This document shows, in pieces, positions 1-10,900 of a DNA stretch of 64,000 bases; within the stretch, counting starts at the first letter, position 1; every line of letters begins with the position of its first letter. Below the pieces are notes generated by a model that saw only the letters and a list, made by a program, of their open reading frames with translations, ran no database searches and was not told the origin of the DNA. This DNA is from Litsea cubeba (lineage: Eukaryota; Streptophyta; Magnoliopsida; Laurales; Lauraceae). Made by a program: the position numbers and the translations under genes. The DNA lies in assembly GCA_012931725.1 (NCBI GenBank), contig CM022948.1, forward strand, positions 73,602,552 to 73,666,551. Reading direction: 5' to 3'.

Positions 1-176
1 GAATGCTCGGCCATGGACTCTTTGAAGTGAGTCTTCATCGTGTGGTTATTAACCTTTTATGTGTATATCTTATTTGTGTGTATGCCAAATAGATACTTGA
101 ACTCCTCGTTGGTGTTTCACTTGTTGTGTGTGTGACTTCATCTTCGATTATTTATGTATTCATTTTCATTTCATAG

Positions 177-3100
177 GTTCTTGATGCAACAAGTGACGAA
201 CCTTGGGGCCCTCATGGATCTGCTTTGGCAGAGATTGCGCAGGGCACGAAAAAATTGTAAGGTCTAGCATATAGTGTCTTCTTTGAGTTCTATCCTATAT
301 ATGATCTGGTTTCCATACTCTGTGACTAGGAAATCGTGATGTGTTTCTTGCTGTATTAATATTGTGGCCACAGCACTGAATGCCAAATGATTATGAACGT
401 ACTCTGGACAAGATTGACTGATACTGGACGATACTGGCGTCACGTCTATAAGGTGATACTTTCTTTTCCTTTTTTATTTAGACACACGTGCACACTCATG
501 ATTCAATGAGCACATCTTGCCACAAGTACCTCCTATCTAGATCCCACCTATAATCAATCAACACCATCATGCTAAATAATTATCTAGAATGGAGTAGTTT
601 GAAGCAATATGCTAAATTGTGGAATTACAGAGAACATGCCTTGACATTTCCACAAAAAGTTCAAAGTTTTTCATAGATTTGGGCTAATCCAATGTTTGGC
701 ACATAAATTATCTGTGAAAAAAAATTGAAACAAAACTGCAGTTTTCAAGATTTTGAAATCCAAGGAGAAGGATCAAACTTGTGACCTTTTCCACAGAAGA
801 TGTGTTCGCACTCCTTTCTTTCCTTTACTACACCCGAAAAAAACTGCAAATTCCACAGGTGTGGAATCTGCATCCAAAGATGTCCATGGAAAATGTACAG
901 CATGGATCCCACAGCTCATGAAATTCACAATTAGTTGTAGAATCCACATCCAAACAGGCCCAAAATATGATCAAGTGGAAATGTTAACTCATAAACCTTA
1001 CCCCAAATAGTTGGGATAAATCTTCAATGATAATGATGATGTTGATACCTAACACCCTCTCGTCAATTTGGCATTCTCCCAAATTGACACTATCTGGTTG
1101 ACGTTCAAAATCAAATTTGGGCCAGTGCCATTTCATGCATTCACAAGGGCAGAAGCGAAGTGGTGTTATTGTGGATTGGTCAAGGTGGATCCCAACAAAA
1201 ATTATGTATTTTAAGATCAGTATCACTTGTTGCTGTCTCTATATGTGGCAAGTGGCCTACTGTTCGAAGCTTTGACCTTTTCAAAGGGCATGGCATCTTA
1301 TGTACTGACATGGGCTACATTTTTTTGTTATGTACCTAACCAATACGCCAAAAGCCCCAGGACTGATGGAACGCGTCAAATTAAATCATAAGCATTTAAG
1401 ACTGTAACATACCACCACGCTTCCGCAGCCGACGTCCTAGGTGGCTCTCACTCTGGCGGCAGTTAGCCATTTTCCCCTCTTAGGACGGCACACACCCTGC
1501 TCCAAGTAGGTAGCCATTTTCTCTATTTTTTTTTAGACTCGAACCCGAGACGTGGAACCTAGCTCCAATACCAAATGTTATGTACCTAACCAATACGCCA
1601 AAAGCCCCAGGACTGATGGAACGCGTCAAATTAAGTCTTATAAGCATTTAGGACCGTAACATTTTCATACTAAATGAAGTTGGCATAGCGCCAAATTGAT
1701 CATGTGAAAAACACGTGCAAAACATTTATTGGAGTTATTCACATGTTTCTCACAGGTTTGATCCAACACTGGGTCTCACTTGTTAAGCATAAAAAATTTG
1801 ATCAATGCCGACAAATTGGTGGGCATATTTTGAGCAGATTGGATATAAATGGGTAGGTCCCACATGCTACAAGTGAAGTCAACAGCATGGTAAGCTACCC
1901 AACATGTTATGATTTTAGCATTTCATGTCTAAGACTTCTAGTCCTTCCTAGGAATTTTTTTTTTCCTTGCCTATGTTCTCTCCACGTATCATCTAGAAGA
2001 AATAATTTGCTGCAGGCATTGACTGTTATAGAGTACTTGGTGGCAAATGGATCTGAAAGGGCAGTAGATGACATTGTAGAACATACTTTCCAGATTTCAG
2101 TAAGGACTCTCTTTTATTATGCTAATCAAACATTCAGTGATGGAACTGATCAATTTTATTTTATTTCCTATCAAGTGCTATAGTTTTTATTTGCTTTTAC
2201 TTAAAGTCATTATCAGGTTTTGAATATGTTGAGCCTAGTGGGAAAGATGTGGGGATTAATGTGAGAAAGAAGGTTGAGACCATGATGGCCCTTCTGAATA
2301 ATAAGGATAAAATGCAAGAAGTCAGGGACAAAGCTGCAGCAAACCGCAATAAGTGAGTGCGTGGATCCCATTTTGAGATCTTCTAAAATTTTCCTGCAAT
2401 TGTTTTTAAGATTAATTGGAAAATGAAGAATTAACTTTACAGTTGCCATTGTTTCTAGATATTTTGGACTGTCCTCAACTGGTATGACGTATAAGTCAAG
2501 TGCAGCCTCATATGGTAGCAGCAGCTTCCATCAGGGTGATCACTATGGAGGACTAAGTGGTACGAGAGATGGTGGATTCAAGGAGGGATATAGAGCCAGA
2601 GAGCGCTATGGAGATGAAATTGAATGGAATCGTGAGAACAAAGTTGGTTTTGGGAACGATGGCTGTGAAAAATCAGAGTCACAGAGAGGTATTGGCAGTG
2701 AAAGTGAACAGAACAACTCGAAGAACACATCAACTCATTATGGCGGGTAGGCACACTTGATGTGTTATGGACATGGTTATTCATCTCGCCTTTACATTGG
2801 CCTTTGACTTCTGTTAGAATCTGGATAGCCATTTGTGTCCTCAAGATTTAACATGACCTTAGTATTTGCAACCAGAATATAAGAAAATTTATAGAATTAG
2901 CATAGAATATGAGAATGTAAAGCATAACCAGTGGTGAGATGAACTGTATATTTTTCATTTGATGCAAATGGTTGGGTTAGTCGGCATTCCTTGATGGGAT
3001 GAGGCTAAGGTGATGGTGATGATGATGTTTCAGCATTCCCTGACTGAAGAGATCCAAATGAAGGTGTCCAAGAATCTTTTATTATACTTTTTAAAGTATG

Positions 3101-6100
3101 CAAATTGTTCTTTGATGATATATGGTGTAGCAGGTCTTTCTGTTGCATGTTATTTTGCTGGAGCATGAAATATTATTGGTCTCTACGACTCTACCTATGA
3201 TGCAAGGATATTTCAAAATGGCAAATGAATCGTGTCTTGTCGTATCCGATATTTCACTTTTTATGTGTAAAATCTGTGTCCCTGTCATGTCCATGGCATG
3301 TCCCTGCCGTATCTAGGCATCATAGATCTCTACTAGAGGCAGTTTCTGGTGAAGGCAGAACAGACATGCGTTGGACAGCTGTAGGATTCTGCTTTTTTCT
3401 TTACATATTTAAATCAAACAACTAATGCCTTAGTTTACCATCTTATCGAGTTATGGTTTGGCCCTGTGTTCCACTGCCGTTATGCTAATTTCAACATGTT
3501 GCTTATAGGGCTAAAGATGATAACTATGTTTCTGTTCCCTCTTCTCAAAACTTGAGTGCACCTCCACATGATGTTGAGGATGATTTTGATGACTTTGACC
3601 CACGTGGATCTTCCTCTACTGGTAAGCTCGACATTTACAGGAGAAGGCTGTTCTTCGAGTTTGGGAATCTATACATGATTTTTTTTTTTTTTTTGTTTAA
3701 CTAATGGACACTTTGACCTCTGTGGTTCAACTATCTACTTTTCAATGAGCTTAATTGAAATATGATAAAAACGCAAATTACATTGAGTTGAATTGACAGG
3801 CCCAGCTGCTGCAAAATCTAATAGAGTGGATTTATTTGGCGAAAATTTGATTGTTGACCTTATGGATGCACCGACTTCAGTTCCAATAGAAAGAAGTCCT
3901 GGCAGTAATCCCTCAAATGAGGTTGATCTCTTTGCAGATGCAACATTTGTATCAGCTGCGCCTCATGTAGAAGCACGGGTTGGTTTTTATGCTTAAGTCA
4001 TATTTTCTTATCATGTATCCTAATCCAAGTTTGATGCCTTGTTTAATACAGGAAGTACCTTGTATGTTATGATTTGACTTAGTTTCTAATATTCTCTGCA
4101 ATTCTGGTGATAGGAATTATCTAGTCCCAGCTGAGAAAATAAATGTGTGCACGGTAGCCACCACACTGACAGTTCAGCTGCGTTGGCACTTAGATTTCCA
4201 TGACACATGGGGATTGATCCCTGAGCAGATAGGTTGTATACCAGCCCACTAACCACTAGCCCAATACAGGAATGAAAACGAGCAAAAGAAAGAAAAAGAA
4301 AAATGTGTGCATGGGAGAGTTAGAGACTAACAGTGTACAACAGCATGAGAAAAATTCCTCATTCGACCAGCGTACTTAGAAATATACAGGGAACTACATT
4401 GAGATACTTGTCTGAAACTAATGAGTTTGCCTCCTATTAACTACTACTACTGATCATTGAAGGCTAATGTTTACCAACTCATTTTAGAGAAGCTAAAAGC
4501 TATGGTCATCTTTTTCAAATTCTAGTGTTGCAAATTGTCATTCCCTCTTTGTTTATATATATATTTTTCTCTCTTTTTGTTAGTGAGAGTTCTTCTTCTG
4601 TCTGTTTCTGCAGGCCAATGTTGATTTGTTTGCTCAATCTGCAATCCCCGCTCCATCTTCAACGGTAGAATTCTTTTTTCTTTTTTTGTGATGATTTCTT
4701 TTATTTATATAAACAATTTTATGTGTTTGTTAGTGAGAATTAATCTTTCTCTGTTTGTGCAGACAAATGTTGATTTGTTTGCCCAATCTGCAACCCCTGC
4801 TCCACCTTCAATGGTAGAACTCTTTTTCGTTTTATGTGGTGATTTCTTTTATTTATACAAACAATATTTTTTATTTCTCAGTGAGAATTAACCTTCTTCT
4901 GTTTGTGCAGACCAATGTTGATTTGTTTGCCCAGTCTGCATTTCCTGGTTCATCTTCTTCAACAACCGACTTTTTCGCTGCACCTGATCCACCGTCGACT
5001 GCAAATAAGGCATCTAAATCTGAGCCCACTAACCCAAAAGTGATTGATCCATTTGCTGTAGTGCCTCTAAACAGCTATGAAACATCTGATTTGTTTGGTG
5101 ACTTCACTTCTCACGCCAGCCCAGTATCTGCAGAACCAGCACAGAATTCTCCCCAAAATGGTGCCAGCTCAAAGCAGAACATTCCCACAAAATCCATGTC
5201 ACCACAAAAAAAGGATGCTTTCCAGATAAAGTCTGGGATCTGGGCAGATTCATTAAGCCGTGGGCTGATTGATCTGAATATATCTTCTCGTAAGTTGATC
5301 TTCCTCGAACATGTAGTCCTTGACATGTTAAGTTTCTTTTGCACACATTTAAACTTCCTTGCTTTTCATTAGTTCAGGGACCTTTTGAATGTGGCAATTC
5401 CTTTAAATGCAGCCTGCATTTGTGGGGCTTGCGTGCTAGAGGAGAGGCCCGCCATGGATTGCATATGGCCCAAATATCTCCATGATTGGATGATCGATAA
5501 TGGACCTTTTCCATAGATGTTGAGAACAGCTCTCTGCAACCTTCCATTTTACTGGCCCTCAATTGTTTAACAATCAAATAGCTTGCTATTGGACCAACTA
5601 AGGTGGTCTCATACTGTCCTACCTCCCGTGACTGCAGGTGGGCCTTGCATAGTGACTGGCACCCTATCATAGTGCATGTAGGCTACATGGCATCATTCTT
5701 CTTCAACCTGCCTGATCATTCGGACCCAGTTAAATGAAAGAACTTGTCTGCTTACAAGCCATTTCTGAGTTGTGCCAAATTATCAAAAACATTTTTTGCC
5801 CTGGTAGCCTATTAAAAATACTACTTTGGCGTATAGAATATTATTCCTAGAAACAGTAAATATATTTTCTGGGCTTGCACAACCAGAAAATGGATGAAAC
5901 TTGTACATACCTATTCGATTCATTGAAGTCACAAACATCTATCATATATCCTTGCACAAGTTTTTTGATATCATAAATGATGCCGACTTATTGCTCCTTT
6001 TACTTGTTACATTGTGGTGGTTATGTTGGCTGAAGCCAAGCTTCTTAGTATCGCCAGCAGTACAGCTGGGCTGACCATTTTTTTATACAACAAAAATTTT

Positions 6101-6800
6101 ATAGTGAAAAATACCCATTCATCTAGTTTTCCATCATGAATGCACAGGTCACCAAAATTACCCACATCAGAAAGCCTTATCAATTTAGTTGTGGATTCTT
6201 TCCTAGCTGAAGTTTTGCATTCATTTGCAAGCAATCGATGAGACAGGATTTCTGGTGGAATGAGAAATGCCTTTTTTTTTTCATCAATAGCAAGATTCAA
6301 TTTCATACGAATAAAAATGTGTGACCGAATAGAGTATGGAATCAATTTTTTAATAGGCCACCATATCAAAAATCTCGATCATCAGTAGGATAGGATCCCC
6401 CTGTACACTTGTGGAACAGAATGCCCCACCACAAGTGGTCATGGGTTAAATATCATAGATTACCTCGTCTGAAAATGCATATAGATCTGTTTAGCGAAAC
6501 ATGAAACTCCTCCTAAGCTCCTAATGTCAAAGGAAGTAGGAAGGTCTTATATGTCGATTAACATGTTATCTTTTGATTGCAGCCAAGAAGACATCCCTGG
6601 CTGATGTTGGCATTGTTGGTGACCTTGGTGATGGATTAGATGAGAAGGAAACAGTTCTCCCAACCTCAGCATTCATGGGGAGAGCCATGGGTGTAGGATC
6701 AGGTATAGGCAGATTGGCATTTTCTCCTTCAGCTGCAGGAACAGGAGCTGATGTGAACTTCTCAAACCTAAGCCAGCACCAGTTTGGTAGCTTCAAATGA
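177..6800 (+). CDS. EPSIN1: EPSIN1-like clathrin interactor (ENTH domain), 5' partial
   Basis: Spliced gene with exons 177-256, 374-452, 2016-2099, 2207-2352, 2459-2746, 3509-3621, 3800-3978, 4614-4664, 4763-4813, 4911-5289 and 6583-6800. All phases join into one frame of 555 codons plus TGA. The first four exons give most of an ENTH domain (motifs EPWGPHG, ALTVIEYLVANGSERAV, GKDVGINVRKK); roughly the first 30 residues must lie left of the window. The rest is an acidic DDFDDFDPRG stretch, repeated DLF/DPF motifs (VDLFGEN, VDLFADA, NVDLFAQSA three times, TSDLFGDF, IDPFAVV), a clathrin-box-like LIDLN and the family end-piece KKTSLADVG. Epsins bind phosphoinositides through ENTH and bind clathrin and adaptors through the tail; Arabidopsis EPSIN1 acts in Golgi-to-vacuole traffic. 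The donor after 3978 (GTTGGT) is weak but keeps frame. Introns hold a SMART-like LTR element, a hAT MITE and a SINE. The gene is convergent with the receptor kinase. Confidence 0.93.
453..2015. other. Epsin intron with transposon relics
   Basis: Intron between the second and third visible epsin exons. It holds the SMART-like element at 1326-1661. A short stretch near 990-1040 (CCCAAATAGTTGGGATAA followed by GATGAT repeats) resembles the 3' tail of an RTE-type LINE or its SINE partner. Short ORFs here have no recognisable family. Confidence 0.6.
1326..1661 (-). mobile_element. SMART/TRIM-like miniature LTR retrotransposon
   Basis: Two direct repeats, 1326-1409 and 1576-1661 (84 and 86 bp), nearly identical, each starting TGTTA and ending TAACA. 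Read on the - strand, the copy at 1576-1661 is followed directly by TTTGGTATTGGAGC, close to the primer-binding site for initiator Met tRNA (consensus TGGTATCAGAGC). The other copy is preceded by a purine-leaning GCGTGGTGGTA. Five-base flanks are TTTTT and TTTTC. The whole element is only about 336 bp and has no coding capacity, as in SMART/TRIM elements. Confidence 0.72.
3195..3325. mobile_element. Short hAT MITE in an epsin intron
   Basis: The 131-bp segment starts CTATGATGC and ends GCCGTATCTAGGCATCATAG, so its ends are inverted. The 8-bp flanks GACTCTAC and ATCTCTAC agree at six positions, fitting a decayed hAT target duplication. The same terminal sequence (CTATGATRCCCAGATACGG) bounds the 7-kb hAT element at 47518-54524. 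Confidence 0.65.
4130..4268 (-). mobile_element. tRNA-derived SINE remnant in an epsin intron
   Basis: On the - strand a box-A-like stretch (GGGCTAGTGGTTAGTGGG) is followed about 40 bases later by a box-B-like GGATCAATCCCC. This is the layout of an internal RNA polymerase III promoter. No cloverleaf can be drawn, so it is a SINE relic and not a tRNA gene. Confidence 0.5.
4614..4964 (+). repeat. Tandem triplication of an exon-intron unit in the epsin gene
   Basis: A unit of about 148-149 bp (51-bp exon plus its following intron) occurs twice in tandem, and a third exon copy starts at 4911. The first two exons encode 17 residues each (ANVDLFAQSAIPAPSST and TNVDLFAQSATPAPPSM). The third begins TNVDLFAQSAFPG and runs on into the long tail exon. 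The introns also match, sharing a TGATTTCTTTTATTTATA core and a CTGTTTGTGCAG acceptor. Both small exons are phase 0-0, so gain or loss never shifts the frame. Confidence 0.9.
5290..6582. other. Last epsin intron
   Basis: About 1.3 kb between the long tail exon and the final exon. Donor CGTAAGT and acceptor TTGCAG are clear. I see no gene and no bounded element; the ORFs in this stretch are short and unlike any family. Confidence 0.7.
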
Positions 6801-7998
6801 TTCATTGATTTATTTGCTTATTACTTTTATTCATTCTGTTGATTGGATCAGTTATTAAGAGTTCCAATTACCTTGTGAGCTCCACATTATATTAATCGCT
6901 TAAGTATTGTGGTTTGAATGCTACTGAGGAGAAAACAAAAACTTCTCATTTTTCAGATTGAAAAGAAAAGTTCTCAGCAGACCTATATGAATTTTCGTCA
7001 TCTATTTAGGGCCAAACTATGAGAAAATGATATATTAGAGAATATGATCTTTTATTTTCTAAACATAAAAAACTTCATGGTGTGGCAACCCAAGAAAAGT
7101 AAGAAGAAATTTTTTTTTTTTTTTTTTCTTTCAAATAGTTGAATGTGCATTAGCTACGGTTTCCTTATCAAGAGAAGTTTCTGCAACAGCCGGACAAGAG
7201 ACTTGGATTCTTGGACAGCCTAGACCTACTACACCCTTTGCTGCAAAGTTCTCTCCCACGTTTCTAAAAGAGAACACTGAGACATGTTTATGGGTCCAGG
7301 CTCGTTTACGTACCTTTTTAAAGACCTAAAGCTTTCTTGTATGGGCCCTGTTTTAATAATATATGATACCATGGTGGAATCAGCTCAGGGCCTGAAATTT
7401 CCACTCAAGAAGATTCCATAAAATCGGACCAAACCTACCAACCATCTTGTATGGGCTTGTTTTAATAATATGATACCATGGTGGAATCTTCCATTTGATA
7501 CCATTTTTAATAAATAACTCATCAAACAAAAATATTCTAAGCAAATTAGATATAATCCCATGCAGAGTTTTCAGTACTTCAGAAAAAAAAAACCAAAATT
7601 TATCATGCATGAGGCGGAGGCCCCATCTTATTATATGCAAATATATGTTGCCACTAGCCACCATGACTCTGTTGAGAAAAATACAAGGTACAAAGCAAAC
7701 GAACGAGTCACCATAGTTCAAAAACTACTTATATATTCATTCATACACATCCAGAAGTAACAGTCTAGAATTTGCAATAATCAGCAAACAGAGAGGAGAC
7801 AACAGTGTCTTATAGCAATGTCATTATTATGGGATACGAGTTTGATCTGTTACTATTTGAACTTTTTTTTGGGTAGAAAGTTACTATTTGAACTTGAAAA
7901 TGTTCTACTGCACCGAATCCATCTAAAAAAGGAGCATTTGGAAATCATTTATTCATCTAGAACTGGAACGGGAACTGCATGTGATGCTATAAGGCGGC
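6801..7998. other. Convergent intergenic region, epsin to receptor kinase
   Basis: Holds both 3' untranslated regions. A 40-50 bp direct repeat (CTTGTATGGGC ... TGATACCATGGTGGAATC) occurs near 7337-7380 and 7446-7489. Poly-T runs lie near 7110-7127. No gene is seen. Confidence 0.6.
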
Positions 7999-10900
7999 CT
8001 ACCTTGGTGAAGGTTGGAAAGAAATGCTAGAAGTCCTTTCCACTGGATCTATCTTCCAGCTGCTGGTTCTTTCAGCAGCTGTCACAGTTCCTAGACAACC
8101 CTTTAACTCAGCTACAACTTCAGTCATGGTCGGTCTCTCTATGGATCTTGGTGAAGTGCATGCCAGCACAATTTCTGCAACTTTCCAAAGGGAATTGATG
8201 TCGTAGTCACCTTCCAACCTTGGGTCCCCCACAGATTGTATGTCCCCTCCTGCAATTATAGGGCATGCCCAATCAACTAGGGTCCTCTTCTCATAATCTG
8301 TATTCCGGATAATTGCAGGCTGGCCAGTGATTAGCTCTAACAGAACAACTCCAAAGCTATAGACATCGCTTTTGTGCGTCAAATTGTTGGAACCGAAGTA
8401 CCTAAACAGGAAAAAAAAAAAAACATTAGCATTTATGCTATTGCTTCTGAACAAATTACACTGCTAAGGTCTTGCCCTTGATGATGATTTAGATTGTGAT
8501 GGCTATGCAACAGGGTCCTCCAAAACAGAGGAGGAATTATACAATCTGGTACTGCAGAGGCAGAGCCTGTATTATCTATAAGCAGGCCAGTGTTCAATGA
8601 CGCAAGCTATTCATCCCAGGGGTCCCAACGACAGTGACCCAGAATATCTTCCACTTCCAGTGGTGTCATTCTAGTCCCTCAAAAAGAGGCATTGATGATT
8701 ATGAAGGAAATACTACAATAGTCCACATTCAACAATGAGAAAATATTCGATGGACTGGTATGAATCATCAGCCATGTCCGAACTTATGGCCTAAAACGAA
8801 ATCAACAATGTTTCACTTGCAACGTAAATGAAAGCAAAGTCATGCTCAAGTGGATGAGAGAACAAACTCTGGATCGAGGTATCCAGCGGTTCCCTTGACT
8901 GCTGTTGAAATGTGAGTGAATTCATCATCCTGAAGGAAAACCTTGGACATCCCAAAGTCCCCTATCTTGGCCTCTAATCTTTCATTCAATAGGATGTTGG
9001 TCGTCTTCATATCTCTATGAATTATGGGTGGTCTGCAACCATTATGCAAATATTCCAATCCTATGTAAAAACACAAACCAGCCATCAAACATATTAGTAC
9101 AAAAGAAAAGTTAAATAAGCAGGATAAAAGGAACAAAGAAAAATATAAAACTTCAATAATTGTATTAACCTAGTGCAACATCCAACGCGATACATAATCG
9201 CTGGGCCCAATTTAGAGCCTTTGAATTGCTGTTTGTTCCTGTAACAATGAATTAATGTTATTGCATACATTAACTTTATTTGTAGTACTGTAACGAGAAA
9301 CGGGGTAAGAAGCTACAGAACATAATTTACCTGACAGATGGCTTCCTAAGTTACCCAGTGCCATGTACTCATATATAAGGGCCATGTTGTCTCCTTCTTG
9401 ACAGTAGCCAATGAAAGGGACCACGTTTTTATGATGAACTCTCATCAAGAGCTGGGCCTGCAATACATATGCTCAACTTACTGTATGTCAAACTCTTTCA
9501 GCAACCAACACTGATGGATTATTCTTGTGTATGCATCAATTTTACATAAAAAAAAGAACAGACAGTCATTCAAGTTGTGGAATCATTATCCAAAAACATT
9601 TGATGCATGGTCATGCATTCCTCTTCTCATCCTTATAAATAATGGCTAAGATTAAACATGGGCCCCACAAGTGCAATAATCACTTCAATAGTATAGACAG
9701 TAATTATGGTGAAGTCTAACCTCATTCTGAAATTCATTAGAGCCTTGACGCGGATGAGAAAGCAACTTGACCGACTGTAGTGAGAGCATCTTGACTGCAA
9801 CTTGAGTGCCTTCTCTCATCTGGCCATGATAAACGGTACCAAATCCTCCATTGCCAATGGGGTTCTCGAAATTGTTGGTCATATTGACAACTTCAATGTA
9901 TGTGAACCGTTGATTCTCAGAGTGCAAAGAACCATTTCTCTTATATTGCATCTTACGGATTGAACCGCCTGCTTTATCCCTGACAACAGGATCTGCAGAA
10001 AATGAACTGTAAGACGATCTTCCTGGTTAATCCATTGGCACTCGACAATTAGGTTAACAATCAACGGCCGCATATACAATCCATCTGATGGGCCTCGCCA
10101 TAGATGGCTCTATCAAAATCAAACCAAAAAATCAATATGGGACTTCCGAACCAACCACTGTGTACTAAGGTCAATAACTTCAGACTGCAACACCAATTTC
10201 TTGGCAACTCAAGAAGAACATTTAAATGGAAAAGATATGAGAATGATAATACGTATCAATTCCTCTAACATGGGGATGTCCATAGGCCTTTGACTACCCA
10301 ATTTCTTAGCAACTTACAAAGAATTCATCTAAGCATGCATGGAAGGGAGAAACAATGAAGAATGGAGGGCACTTTGACTATTTTCTGCTGAAGCGGAGCA
10401 TTGCTTTTGTGCAATGGTAAAAGCCTTGGGTATCAAGCATGATAATGCAGGTTCAAGACCTATGAGCAACAACTTTATATAAAATTGCCAAAAGTTTACG
10501 TATGTCTCCAATCTGAATCCTCCCAAGACCCTGCCTAAGTTTACATATGTTTGTTGGATTTAGTATTTATTTCAATGTGATTTCTTATGTTCCTATGCAG
10601 CGTTAGGTTAGGTGTGCATTCCAAAAGAAAGATAGAATAAATTGTATTTAATTAATGAGGTGTGGTACTATATAACACTAATGGCGAAAGACCAATATTT
10701 ATCATCAAATGCTCATTTATTATGTCATTTTGACTTAAAATTAAGCCTCCTTCCAGTGTAGTGGCCCATTGTAGTGTGTGTCTATCTGTAAAGGAAAGGC
10801 ATCATCCTCGACTTTTTTTTTTTTTTTTTTTGGTAAAAGGCCCTTTCTACTTAGTTCCTGTGTTTTTCCTTTTGTCCCCTGCTATTTTTCGCTCCGACTT

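Noticed and set aside
1..30. Possible first epsin exon (ATGGACTCTTTGAAG at 13-27)
   Set aside because: It is followed at once by TGA and does not resemble the conserved epsin N-terminus. The first exon is most likely left of the window.
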